63,946 bases of DNA, from assembly GCA_013214355.1 (NCBI GenBank), contig JABSSL010000005.1, positions 105,934 to 169,879 on the forward strand. The letters are read 5' to 3'. This stretch comes from Saprospiraceae bacterium. Lineage in GTDB: Bacteria > Bacteroidota > Bacteroidia > Chitinophagales > Saprospiraceae. The first letter of the stretch is position 1. Every line of letters starts with the position of its first letter. A program made the translations under genes and the position numbers. The notes under the pieces were generated by a model. The model was not told the DNA's origin and did no database searches. It was given only the letters and a program-made list of their open reading frames with translations. Positions 1 through 9,490 of the stretch are shown here, one piece after another.

Positions 1-1257
1 TGGGTTTTACAAGTAGATCAGCTTTGGAAAGAATATAGATTGGGTAAGGGCATGTTGAACAACCTGACTGCCCGGGAGTTTGCCATGGACTTAATTCGTA
101 GATATACATCAGTTGGGAAGGAAAAATCCAGGTCATCTGAACCCACTACCTTCTGGGCACTAGAAGATGTATCTTTTACGGTAGAAAGAGGCGATACCAT
201 TGGCATAATTGGTCGAAATGGGGCTGGTAAGAGTACCTTGCTCAAGGTGCTATCCAAAATTACTCCTCCTACCCGGGGTCTGATTCGTAGCAAGGGCCGG
301 ATCACCTCTCTCCTAGAAGTGGGGACGGGCTTTCATCCAGAATTGTCTGGAACAGAAAATATATATCTCAACGGAGCTATCCTAGGCCTAAAACGTAAGG
401 AAATCAAAGAAAGGTTCGATGCCATTGTTGATTTCTCTGGAGTGGAGAAGTTTCTCGAAACACCTCTAAAGCGATACTCCAGTGGCATGTTGGTTCGCTT
501 AGCCTTTGCGGTCGCCGCTCACCTCGATCCAGATCTATTGATCATCGATGAAGTGCTAGCTGTAGGAGATCTAGATTTTCAGAAAAAATGCTTGCGTAAA
601 ATGGAGGATGTGAGCAAAAGCGGGCGTACGATTATTTTTGTTAGTCACAACAATGAACACATCCTTAGAATTTGCAAGAAAGGCCTCCTCTTAGAGCAAG
701 GGAAAGTGATTCAGCAGGGCGTGGTTACGGATGTGATCCAGCGGTATATGGAACATTCCAGGAATCTAGCCGCTAGCGCTCTCGAAGATCGCATGGACCG
801 CAAAGGCTCAGGAGAACTTCGGATCAGAAGTATCCAAGTACTAGATGAACATCAACGTGCTTGTACGAGGCTTTCTCCTTCACAAGCTTTATCACTAGTT
901 TTTCCATTCGAACAAACTGGAGCCTTCCCGGCAGTTGATCTGATGATTAAAGTCCAGCTGCACAACAGTATGGGAATTAAAGTATTTGAACATTCCAATC
1001 GGCAGAATGGGGTCTACTTCAACCAAGCAGAAATTCTAGAGTCTAAATGCTTTTCATTGGCCATATCCGAATTACCCTTTCCACATGGGGACTATTATCT
1101 TAGCTATGAAGTTTGGAATAAATCCCATTGCATAGATAGCCTACAAGATGCCAAGATCATCACTATTGGTAATGATCCGTTCGGACCAAATCTACGTAAC
1201 CCCGGCTTATCTGGGGGCACCACCCTAGTAAGAGGAATCTGGACTAGCCAGAACTAG
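1..1257 (+). CDS. Polysaccharide ABC transporter ATP-binding protein, Wzt-like (5' end outside window)
   Basis: The reading frame is open to the first base (visible start WVLQVDQLWKEYR), so the true start lies upstream; a TTG at 40 is not needed. Visible residues 71-79 are the Walker A motif GRNGAGKST, YSSGM near 159 is the ABC signature, and LLIIDE near 179 followed by VLAVGD is Walker B. After about residue 275 the sequence becomes a beta-rich C-terminal domain, as in Wzt proteins that recognise the capped end of an O-antigen-type glycan before export through the Wzm permease. The protein acts on the cytoplasmic face of the inner membrane. The permease would be expected just upstream. The family call is firm; the exported glycan is unknown. 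Confidence 0.9.
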   Translation, partial: WVLQVDQLWKEYRLGKGMLNNLTAREFAMDLIRRYTSVGKEKSRSSEPTTFWALEDVSFTVERGDTIGIIGRNGAGKSTLLKVLSKITPPTRGLIRSKGRITSLLEVGTGFHPELSGTENIYLNGAILGLKRKEIKERFDAIVDFSGVEKFLETPLKRYSSGMLVRLAFAVAAHLDPDLLIIDEVLAVGDLDFQKKCLRKMEDVSKSGRTIIFVSHNNEHILRICKKGLLLEQGKVIQQGVVTDVIQRYMEHSRNLAASALEDRMDRKGSGELRIRSIQVLDEHQRACTRLSPSQALSLVFPFEQTGAFPAVDLMIKVQLHNSMGIKVFEHSNRQNGVYFNQAEILESKCFSLAISELPFPHGDYYLSYEVWNKSHCIDSLQDAKIITIGNDPFGPNLRNPGLSGGTTLVRGIWTSQN

Positions 1258-1400
1258 ACTCCCAATTAGTATTCCGGCTTATGGTTATTAAAAAGTGCGG
1301 AAGTCATCTATTTTGGTGACAATCCCACTTTCACGTCCTCCCTATCTTGGACAGATCAGCATTCTTTAATATTTTCCGAGCAATCACAAACTCAAACATA

Positions 1401-4288
1401 ATGCGGACTGTCCTTCCTATCTTTTTCAGATGGCAACTACTATTTCTATTAATCATTGGTCCTACTTTCCTCTTTGCCCAAGACGCTAAACCTAACGTTG
1501 TTTTCATTTTGGCAGATGACTTGGGCTATGGAGATCTTGCTAGCTATGGGCACAGACATATCCAAACCCCACACTTAGATCAGCTGGCTAAAGAAGGACT
1601 AAAGCTTACTAATTTCTATAGTCCCTCCCCGCTCTGCTCGCCCGCTCGTGCCAGTTTCCTCACCGGAAGAACCCCTTATCGGACAGGTATAAAAAGTTGG
1701 ATTCCGGAAGGTACGGATATCTATCTCCAGCAGCAGGAGTTGACCCTAGCTACGCTTTTGAAACGACACAATTATCAAACCTTCCTATCAGGCAAATGGC
1801 ATCTAAATGGTGGATTAGACGACAGCCAGCAAACGCAGCCGGAGGATCATGGCTTCGATAAATGGCTGGCCCTACACGCCTTCGCTACCCCTAATCATAA
1901 GAACCCCAATAATTTTTTCGAAGACGGAAAAGCCCTTGGACAAACACAAGGCTTTGCCGCACAAATAGCGGTGGACAAAGCAATTGAATACCTTGAGGGT
2001 AGAGATACGGACAAACCTTTCTTCTTGTTCTTACCCCTGGCTGAACCCCATTCCGAGATCGCAAGCCCGGATGAATTCTACCAGCAATACCAATCCTTCA
2101 CAGATGGGGAAGTTGATTTAGAACATGTCACAGCAAGAGGACCTGGTGAGTACTATGCCAATATCACCCACATGGATTACCAAATTGGGAGAGTCCTGGA
2201 AAAACTCGAAGAGTTACAATTAGATGAAAATACCATCGTGGTCTTTACCAGCGACAATGGTCCCGTTACTTCGGACTGGCGCCAATGGTGGGAAGTAAAT
2301 ATGTACGGAGAGACTGGCGGATTGCGGGGCCGAAAAGGCGATTTGTTTGAAGGTGGGCTGAAGGTTCCCTGCCTAATCCGATATCCAAATCATATTGCTC
2401 CTGGGATTGTTTCTGACGAACCTGCTCACGGTTATGATCTATTCCCTACGCTCTGTGAGCAACTAAATATTCCTTTACCCGATGATCGGCAAATTGATGG
2501 CATAGATATATCCCCACTCTTCCAGCAACAAAAATTGGAACGCTCTGTACCTCTGTTCTGGGCCTTCCAAACCGCGCTAGGGAACAAAGGAGACATTTTT
2601 CAGTATGCTGTGAGATGGAATAAATGGAAGATGATCGCTTCGGAATCCTTACGCAAAACACTTCTATATGACCTGGAGAACGACCCCTCCGAAACCCGAG
2701 AAATTAGTACACAATTTCCGCAAGTTGTTTCCAAACTCAAGACTTTCATTGAAGAAAAGAAAAACAGTATCGCCAAAGATAAACTTCGTCCCCTGGCTCT
2801 AGAGGAAAAAGAACAGGAAGTAACCATTTTGTATACCAATGACATCGAAAGCGTTTACGATCCTATCGATGCCTATTGGAATGATACTATACAGCGCATC
2901 GGCGGCATGGCTCAATTGGCCCACCTGATCAACGAAACTCGCGCGCAGGAAAAGCTCTCTTTCCTATTTGATGCTGGCGATATCTTTACTGGAGCACTAT
3001 CCAAAGCCACCTCTGGTCAACTCCCATTTGATATCTACAGCGCCATGGGCTATGATGGTTTAAACCTGGGGAATCATGAGTTTGAATACGGCTGGGAAAA
3101 GCTACTGGAAAGCAAGCAGCGTGCCCGTTTTCCCGTTCTCAATGCCAATATTTTTTATAAAGGGACTGACATCAATTATGGACAATCTTATACCATACTG
3201 GAAAAAGAAGGTGTGCGAATTGGGGTGATTGGCTGCATGGGCATAGAGGCCTTTAAATACACCATCAACCCTATCCATGTGAAAGACCTGGAGGTCAGGG
3301 ACCCTACCCCAATTGTACAAAAATGGGTCGATCATTTACGGCCAGAAGTGGACCTGATCGTTGTCTTAACTCATCAGAACAAGTCAGCTCCCATGCAGTC
3401 GGATAAGGAAGTAGATCCCACTGCTCAAAGAGGTTTTGACGAAGACTATGCCATGGCCGGAGCCCTCAAAGGGGTAGATGTCATCCTAGGAGGGCATTCG
3501 GACAATGGTCTTTGGGAGCCCGTCCGTCATCCGAAGACAGGAACATTAATCGGCATTACCTTCGGACAGGGTAAATATCTAGGTTACATGAAGTTATCGT
3601 TCAATCGGAGCTCGAAAAAAGTAGATCTTATCAACGGAAAACTCATCCCAGTCATAGCAGACCATATTCCGCCTGCCCCCCAATCAAGAGACTCATTGAG
3701 GCTTCTAGAGCGAGCAACCCTCAACTCACCACAGTCATCGGCACTAATCACAGAACTGGATTCCGAAAGTACAATGCGGAATCTAACCTCGGCAATTTCA
3801 TGGCCGACGCGATCAAGGAAGGAGCCAAATCCGATATCGGCATGATCAACCCAGGTAGCATTCGTGCAGATCTTGATATTGGTGAAATCACAGTTGAGGA
3901 GATCGTAAACATCTACCCCTTCATTGACAAGACCGTAACCGTGGAAATTGATGGTAAGGCCTTGTTCGAACTCTTGGAATATTCTGCAAGTCTGACTTAT
4001 GGCCTTGTACAATTCTCAGGTCTAGAAATCGAATACGATTTTCGGAAAGCGGTGGGTCAACGGCTTGTTGCTGCCACAGTTAATGGCAAGGATATCAAAG
4101 AAACGAACAAATACACTGTCTCTTGTAGCTCCTTTGTAGCTGGTGGTGGGGATGGCTTCAGTATGCTAAAAAATGGGAAGGTCATTGCGCGAAGTGAGAC
4201 TAAACAAATCGACTATTTACTGGACTATATTAAGCAAAGAAAAAACATCTACCTGCCAGAGATTGGTCGCCAAACAATCCATAAATAG
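1401..4288 (+). pseudogene. Sulfatase fused to 5'-nucleotidase/metallophosphatase, interrupted by a -1 frameshift near 3715-3725
   Basis: The ATG at 1401 is preferred over the in-frame TTG at 1347 because it starts a clean signal peptide (MRTVLPIFF...LFAQ). Residues about 30-440 form a type I sulfatase: metal-binding DD in ILADDLGYGD and formylglycine motif CSPAR with Cys79. From about residue 475 a calcineurin-like 5'-nucleotidase begins (TNDIES at 479-484, DAGD, GNHE at 557-560, THQNK, GGHSDNG). The 5'-nucleotidase C-terminal domain (GNFMADAIKEGA, NPGSIRADL, CSSFVAGGGDGF) continues only in the -1 frame, ending at 4288. Adding one base near the CCC at 3718-3720 would restore a protein of about 962 residues. 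The first metal motif is D-x-E, not the usual D-x-H. It could be a pseudogene or a sequence error. The fusion itself lies in one frame and is secure. Confidence 0.85.
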
Positions 4289-4527
4289 GCGTGATTCTAG
4301 TGCACATTTCGATCTATACCGAGCGGCGGACCCAGCGTCGATTTCTTTATGACTTCCTAGATGACAAAATGACCAGTTTGGTCAAAAAATCATGATCTAG
4401 ATCCTAAATATTTTGTTAGAGCTAATAGTAAATGGATAGCAGGGATAGCACTTTTCAAATTGAGTACTGCTTCTCTCTGCTTGGCAAAACAATACATACC
4501 GAAAGATCAACTAAAGTATCTAGATTA

Positions 4528-6039
4528 ATGAGCCAAACTTTAATTCGTCTATCTCATCAATTATTAGCCATAAGCCTCATCCTAGGCTTTGTAGGAACAC
4601 ATCATCAACTGCTAGGCCAGAAATCCTGGACCAAAAGAATACCCGGTGTCGGCACCTTCTCTTCTCCGCGAGTAACTGACCTTAACGGGGATGGGACAGA
4701 CGATATTATTCTTGGTGCCGGTCGGCTGGAATTTGAGCCCTGCGATTCTTCGGTGATGGCTCTAGATGGCAAAACGGGCGAGCTGCTATGGAACGTTTCA
4801 GCCAAAGACCAAATCTTTGGATCAGCTACTTTCTTGGATATTACAGAGGATGATATTGCTGACATCTTCATTGGAGGGCGTTCAGCAGAGTTGATGGCGA
4901 TCAATGGCGCTAACGGGGAAGTGGTTTGGCGTTTTTCATCTAAGACTCGTAATAAAAAGGGAAAGAAAATCCAATGGTTCAATTTTTACAATCCTCAATT
5001 TATACCTGATCAGGATGGAGATGGACTGGAAGATATTCTAATTTCTAATGGTGGCGATGTGATGGTTGAAGCCTACGATCCAGATCGCCCTCCTGGATAT
5101 CTACTGGTAATTAGCTCTGCCGATGGAGAGCTTATAGCCCTGGCAGAAATGCCGGACGGTCGAGAAATCTACATGTCGGTATCCGTAACTGCTACCCCAG
5201 ATGGCAAGGATCACGAAATAGTCTTTGGGACCGGTGGCGAGACAGTAGGTGGTAATCTTTACGTTGGTTATTTATCCGATGTGATGAAAGGTGATCTTTC
5301 CGGAGCCAAGTTGTTGGATAGTAGTAAAGATAAAGGCTATATCGGGCCTCCCGTGCGGGTGGACGTAACGGAAGATGGCATTACGGATATATTTACCTGT
5401 TCTGTTGACGGGCGACTATTGGCCTATGATGGGAAAGGGCACGAACTACTATGGGAGGTTAAAGTACCAAATACGGAATGCTACAGCTCCATTGCGGTGG
5501 GACAGTTCACTGCTGATAGTATTCCCGATTTCTTCCTCACTTTTGCTCGTGGTGTCTGGCCTAAACTAGAATGGAACTGGCAACATATGATCAATGGACG
5601 AACAGGGCAAATTGAATTTACGGATTCTCTAGGCTATTACCAGATGACCAGTCCAGTGGTGCTTGATTATGACAATGATGGGAAAGATGAAGTTTTGTTG
5701 AGCGTCAACATCCAGGAAATCCGAGAAGGTTATCTTAAGTTCTTCTACAACATGTTAGTGGTTGCTGACTTCCAAACGGGTCAGTGGCTTATGTTTGGAG
5801 ATACTTTTGAAGGAAACAACCTTTCCTCAACCCCGTGGATTGGAGACCTGGATCAAGACGGTCGCTTAGACATCCTATATTGTCATGGCGATAATCTCCG
5901 CCAAACCTATACCTTTGATGGCATTATGATCAGGCGTATCGCCACCCAATTTAGACTACAAAAGCCCATTCTTTGGGGTGCCTATCAGGGTAGTAATTAC
6001 AATGGCATTTATCGATCAGACGGTCCTATGCAAAATTAG
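4528..6039 (+). CDS. Secreted FG-GAP/PQQ-like beta-propeller protein
   Basis: The ATG at 4528 is chosen over the ATG at 4432 because it opens a signal peptide (MSQTLIRLSHQLLAISLIL...LLGQ); the 32 codons before it look like noncoding leader. The mature protein of about 470 residues has repeated calcium-binding loops of the D-x-D/N-x-D-G type, such as DLNGDGTDDIILG, DQDGDGLEDILIS, DYDNDGKDEVLLS and DLDQDGRLDILY. PQQ-like blade sequences lie between them (MALDGKTGELLWNVSA, LMAINGANGEVVWRFS, LLAYDGKGHELLWEVK). These predict an exported seven- or eight-bladed propeller that binds ligand or protein. No catalytic residues can be named. It follows the sulfatase fusion on the same strand and ends 23 bases from a convergent UnbV gene. 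Confidence 0.75.
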   Translation: MSQTLIRLSHQLLAISLILGFVGTHHQLLGQKSWTKRIPGVGTFSSPRVTDLNGDGTDDIILGAGRLEFEPCDSSVMALDGKTGELLWNVSAKDQIFGSATFLDITEDDIADIFIGGRSAELMAINGANGEVVWRFSSKTRNKKGKKIQWFNFYNPQFIPDQDGDGLEDILISNGGDVMVEAYDPDRPPGYLLVISSADGELIALAEMPDGREIYMSVSVTATPDGKDHEIVFGTGGETVGGNLYVGYLSDVMKGDLSGAKLLDSSKDKGYIGPPVRVDVTEDGITDIFTCSVDGRLLAYDGKGHELLWEVKVPNTECYSSIAVGQFTADSIPDFFLTFARGVWPKLEWNWQHMINGRTGQIEFTDSLGYYQMTSPVVLDYDNDGKDEVLLSVNIQEIREGYLKFFYNMLVVADFQTGQWLMFGDTFEGNNLSSTPWIGDLDQDGRLDILYCHGDNLRQTYTFDGIMIRRIATQFRLQKPILWGAYQGSNYNGIYRSDGPMQN

Positions 6040-6062
6040 GAGGTTCCAGAATCCAACAAAAT

Positions 6063-9000
6063 TCAGTACTCCAGAATCACCACCTTTTCATTATTTGAAG
6101 TCACTATTACTACTGGTTTACCACTACTAGTTTTGGTCCTCTCCATTTTTTTCACGTCATAGGGTAAATACAGGCCACTTGTGGCTGGAGAGATAGGCTG
6201 GAAATTACCTTTCCCGTCACCTTTCAACAAAAGGCCAACACTCGCATCATTCCGAGGTGTTTCTACCTCAGATACAAACAAGTTACCTGCTAGCAATAGG
6301 TCGCGTTTACCATCTCGGTCAAAATCTTCGGCCATAATCGCATTGACGGAGGACAATTGAGCTTCATTCGGTAGTGCACATACGCGAAACTGTCCATTCC
6401 CCAGATTCTCCAAGTAGGAGCTGGCAAAAGTTGCCGCATGGTAGTGAAGTGATTTATCTAAAGCTTTAGGACCATAAACCGTTTCTAATTCAGCATCTGC
6501 AAATAGGTCGTAGGTGGGAAACTTGTCTTGCAGCATGGGCACTTGCTCCGCAGAGCAAGACCGGCCACGTAGTGGATATTTTTTACCGTAGTTGTAATAA
6601 CTAAGGACTATATCGCTTGTGCCATTTTCATCAAAGTCATGGTAATAGACTTCAAATGGTTCTTCCTTACTTGCCTTATATTTATAGTTTAGTCCAAGGT
6701 TACCAGCAATGAGATCCTCATCTCCATCCCCATCCATATCTTCTGCCGTAATGCTAAACCACCAGCCTTCCGTACCTGCTAATCCGGCCGCTGTAGATTC
6801 GATTTTCTTGAAGTTTAGTTGAGTGGTCTGCTTAAAGATCGTGATCGGCATCCATTCCCCTACCATGACAAGATCATCCTTACCATCCTTGTCATAATCC
6901 ATCCACAAGGCATCTGTCACCATTCCTAATTCAATCAATGCAGGGGCCCGCTCGGAAGTTACATCTTTAAAAACTCCACCTTCATTTTCTAAAAGTCGGC
7001 TAGTGGTGGGAGAAGGATATTGCCAGGGCAGGTGTCTCCCTCCAACGAATAGATCGAGGTCACCGTCCTTGTCAAAGTCATGGGGTCGTACGCAAGCACC
7101 ACTTTCTAAGAGTGGCGGCAAAACGCCCTCTTTCCGGATCATAACCCCAGTACCATTATTTTCATAAAGACGGTCCATGTACAATTCCGAGTTAGCCGGA
7201 TGCCCATTACCTCCAGAAACCACGTACAAATCTTGGTCGCCATCCCCATCGTAGTCAAAAAAAGTGGCATCTATATCTTCGTATGCAGCATCAACTGCAA
7301 AGGCGTTTAGTCGTATTCCTCGATATCCATTCTCTCTTTGCAGAAACAAACGGGCAGGAAACCCTGCTGCACCACCTACAAAAACATCTTCCCGTCCATC
7401 ATTATTCACATCTCCCACCGCCATGGCGGGACCGAATTGTGACATTTTATGCGGCAACAGCACCTGCTTTTCGAAATCGTCAAATGTATTTTCCCGATGC
7501 TGATAATCAATGCCAATCTGATCCGTTATTTCCCGAAATACGGTGGCTGCTTCTGCTTCTTTCGCACTTACTGATTTCCCTGCCTCTGCATAATCCACCG
7601 TCAGCAGTTGATTTGTAGCCACATTTTGGAGCCTTGTCTCTTGGCCATCCCACCAAGTAATAGTTATCGACTGGACTTTTTCGGAAGAACCCACCCCAAA
7701 ATGAGCGATTTGTTCAGAAGTAGAATACATGCCTCTAATATTGGTGAAGTCATACCATTGACAACGGTCCTCCTCTAAGCAAATCTTGACCCGTACACCA
7801 AAAGAAGATCGATTTCCTACTTTATCTGTTACGTTTATTCTCAGATAGTTCTTTCCAGTTTTTTTGTCAGAATGGTTTTGATAAAGGAAGGCTCTTTCGT
7901 TTATATTATTGACGGCTAAGTCCAAATCGCCATCCCCATCGAAATCAGCATAGGCGGAACCATTTGAAAAGGTTTCTTTTTTAAAACCCCATTCATCAAT
8001 CACCTTACTAAAGGTAAGATCTCCATTGTTCTTGTAGGCATAGTTATGTAAAGGTACCGAGGGAATTATTTTAAGTATCTCTTTCAAGTCTAGGATGTCC
8101 CAAATACTCACATCCCCCGCATTGGGATTTGCCCTAATGAACTCGTTGACGACTTGTTGGACATACTTGGCCGTATTCTTGTCCGAATCGGTATTACGGA
8201 TATCCCTCAACAATCCATTCGTGATAAAGAGGTCCTTCCAACCATCGTTATCAAGGTCAGTGATCAGGTTGGACCAACTCCAATCGGTACTTGAAACGCC
8301 AGCCATTTGAGCAATATCACTAAGCGCTAAGGATTTATTGGCACTTTCCCCCTGGTTGAGCTGCAGAACATTGAACATGTATTGGTAGTGACCTCCGTCG
8401 TTGAATACTTTCCAAAAGGCTTGCGGATCCATACCACTCATATTCGACTTGATTCGAAAATTATCCTCTGCCTGCATATCCAATACCATGAGGTCATTCC
8501 AGCCGTCATTATTAATGTCGCCAGCATCAACTCCCATACTGAAGAAAGAGATGTGGCGTGCCACCGAATCAATGCTATTAGTAAAGGTTCCGTCGCCGTT
8601 ATTGAGGAAAAGCCAGTCAGGTTTGGCAAAATCATTGGCTACGTACAGATCTGTCCAGCCATCGTTGTTAAAATCAACAGCACTGGCGCTATTGGGATAG
8701 CCGTTGCGCAGGATACCTGTTTCCACCGATACATCTACAAACTTACCGGCCCCATCATTTCGATAAAGTCGTGAAGCAAATTCCTCCAAATTCTCATCCA
8801 CCCCCAAATAATCTGAATAATTCCCAGCGTTTGGTGGGTGATTCAGTAGATAGAGGTCCAGCCAACCATCTTTATCATAATCAAAAAATACGGCATGACG
8901 CGTACGAGCCTCTGAGTCTATTCCATACTCAGCCGCCATTTCCCGGAATGTTCCATCACCCTGATTTATATACAGCTCATTCTTGCGAAGTTCGGGTCGA

Positions 9001-9401
9001 TCATCATATAGTTCCTTACTTACATAAATATCTTCCCAGCCGTCGTTATTGATATCCGCTACCGTGACACCAGAGGACCAACCTCCTCGATCGGCAATAC
9101 CCGCTTGCTTAGTCACGTCCTCGAACTTAAAATCACCCTTGTTATAATACAAGCGATCAGCAACCAGATTGCCCGCAAAATATATATCCGGTCTTCCGTC
9201 CCGATTAAAATCCCCTACTCCAACACCCGCTCCTCCATAATAATTGGAGTAAATCAGGATATTATGCTCTTTTGCATCAACGACTTCGTTCTTAAATTCG
9301 ATACCGGTATCCTTCGATTTCAATAAAGTGAAAAGTGCGCTCTGAGCCCACACCATGGATATTCCAAGTAAACAACTCACAAAAATTAATACTCTTTTCA
9401 T
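6063..9401 (-). CDS. Large secreted FG-GAP/VCBS and ASPIC/UnbV protein (CRTAC1-like), paralogue 1
   Basis: The 1112-residue product has signal peptide MKRVLIFVSCLLGISMVWAQ. An N-terminal set of FG-GAP loops spans about 60-510 (DFNRDGRPDIYFAGN, DINNDGWEDIYVS, DYDKDGWLDLYLL, DFNNDGWTDLYVANDF). An ASPIC/UnbV domain follows at about 525-605 (ending with ITITWWDGQ and TNQLLTVDY), and a second propeller occupies about 630-1110 (DVNNDGREDVFVGG, DYDGDGDQDLYVVSGG, DKDGDLDLFVGG, MDGDGDEDLIAGN). Family members are exported calcium-binding beta-propellers; some databases label them RNA-binding without good evidence. It is the last gene of the SusC-SusD-UnbV-UnbV cluster, 89 bases after its paralogue. Glycan or protein capture at the surface is inference. 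No sorting domain is visible at the C-terminus. Confidence 0.85.
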   Translation of the reverse strand: MKRVLIFVSCLLGISMVWAQSALFTLLKSKDTGIEFKNEVVDAKEHNILIYSNYYGGAGVGVGDFNRDGRPDIYFAGNLVADRLYYNKGDFKFEDVTKQAGIADRGGWSSGVTVADINNDGWEDIYVSKELYDDRPELRKNELYINQGDGTFREMAAEYGIDSEARTRHAVFFDYDKDGWLDLYLLNHPPNAGNYSDYLGVDENLEEFASRLYRNDGAGKFVDVSVETGILRNGYPNSASAVDFNNDGWTDLYVANDFAKPDWLFLNNGDGTFTNSIDSVARHISFFSMGVDAGDINNDGWNDLMVLDMQAEDNFRIKSNMSGMDPQAFWKVFNDGGHYQYMFNVLQLNQGESANKSLALSDIAQMAGVSSTDWSWSNLITDLDNDGWKDLFITNGLLRDIRNTDSDKNTAKYVQQVVNEFIRANPNAGDVSIWDILDLKEILKIIPSVPLHNYAYKNNGDLTFSKVIDEWGFKKETFSNGSAYADFDGDGDLDLAVNNINERAFLYQNHSDKKTGKNYLRINVTDKVGNRSSFGVRVKICLEEDRCQWYDFTNIRGMYSTSEQIAHFGVGSSEKVQSITITWWDGQETRLQNVATNQLLTVDYAEAGKSVSAKEAEAATVFREITDQIGIDYQHRENTFDDFEKQVLLPHKMSQFGPAMAVGDVNNDGREDVFVGGAAGFPARLFLQRENGYRGIRLNAFAVDAAYEDIDATFFDYDGDGDQDLYVVSGGNGHPANSELYMDRLYENNGTGVMIRKEGVLPPLLESGACVRPHDFDKDGDLDLFVGGRHLPWQYPSPTTSRLLENEGGVFKDVTSERAPALIELGMVTDALWMDYDKDGKDDLVMVGEWMPITIFKQTTQLNFKKIESTAAGLAGTEGWWFSITAEDMDGDGDEDLIAGNLGLNYKYKASKEEPFEVYYHDFDENGTSDIVLSYYNYGKKYPLRGRSCSAEQVPMLQDKFPTYDLFADAELETVYGPKALDKSLHYHAATFASSYLENLGNGQFRVCALPNEAQLSSVNAIMAEDFDRDGKRDLLLAGNLFVSEVETPRNDASVGLLLKGDGKGNFQPISPATSGLYLPYDVKKMERTKTSSGKPVVIVTSNNEKVVILEY

Positions 9402-9490
9402 CCTATGTGCCGAATTGCTTTTAAAAATAGAGGGATTTGAGGTTTAGGTCAGGAGCGAATTAACGGCATGACTATGGTCACACTACTTAT

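Noticed and set aside
40-60. TTG at 40 as the start of the ABC ATPase gene
   Set aside because: The frame continues to base 1 with sequence typical of the domain's N-terminus.
3715-3725. Programmed ribosomal frameshift in the fusion gene
   Set aside because: No slippery heptamer or downstream structure is visible; a base deletion or error explains it better.
3584-4012. Open frame on the minus strand opposite the end of the sulfatase/nucleotidase gene
   Set aside because: It is antisense to clear 5'-nucleotidase sequence and resembles no family; taken as a shadow frame.
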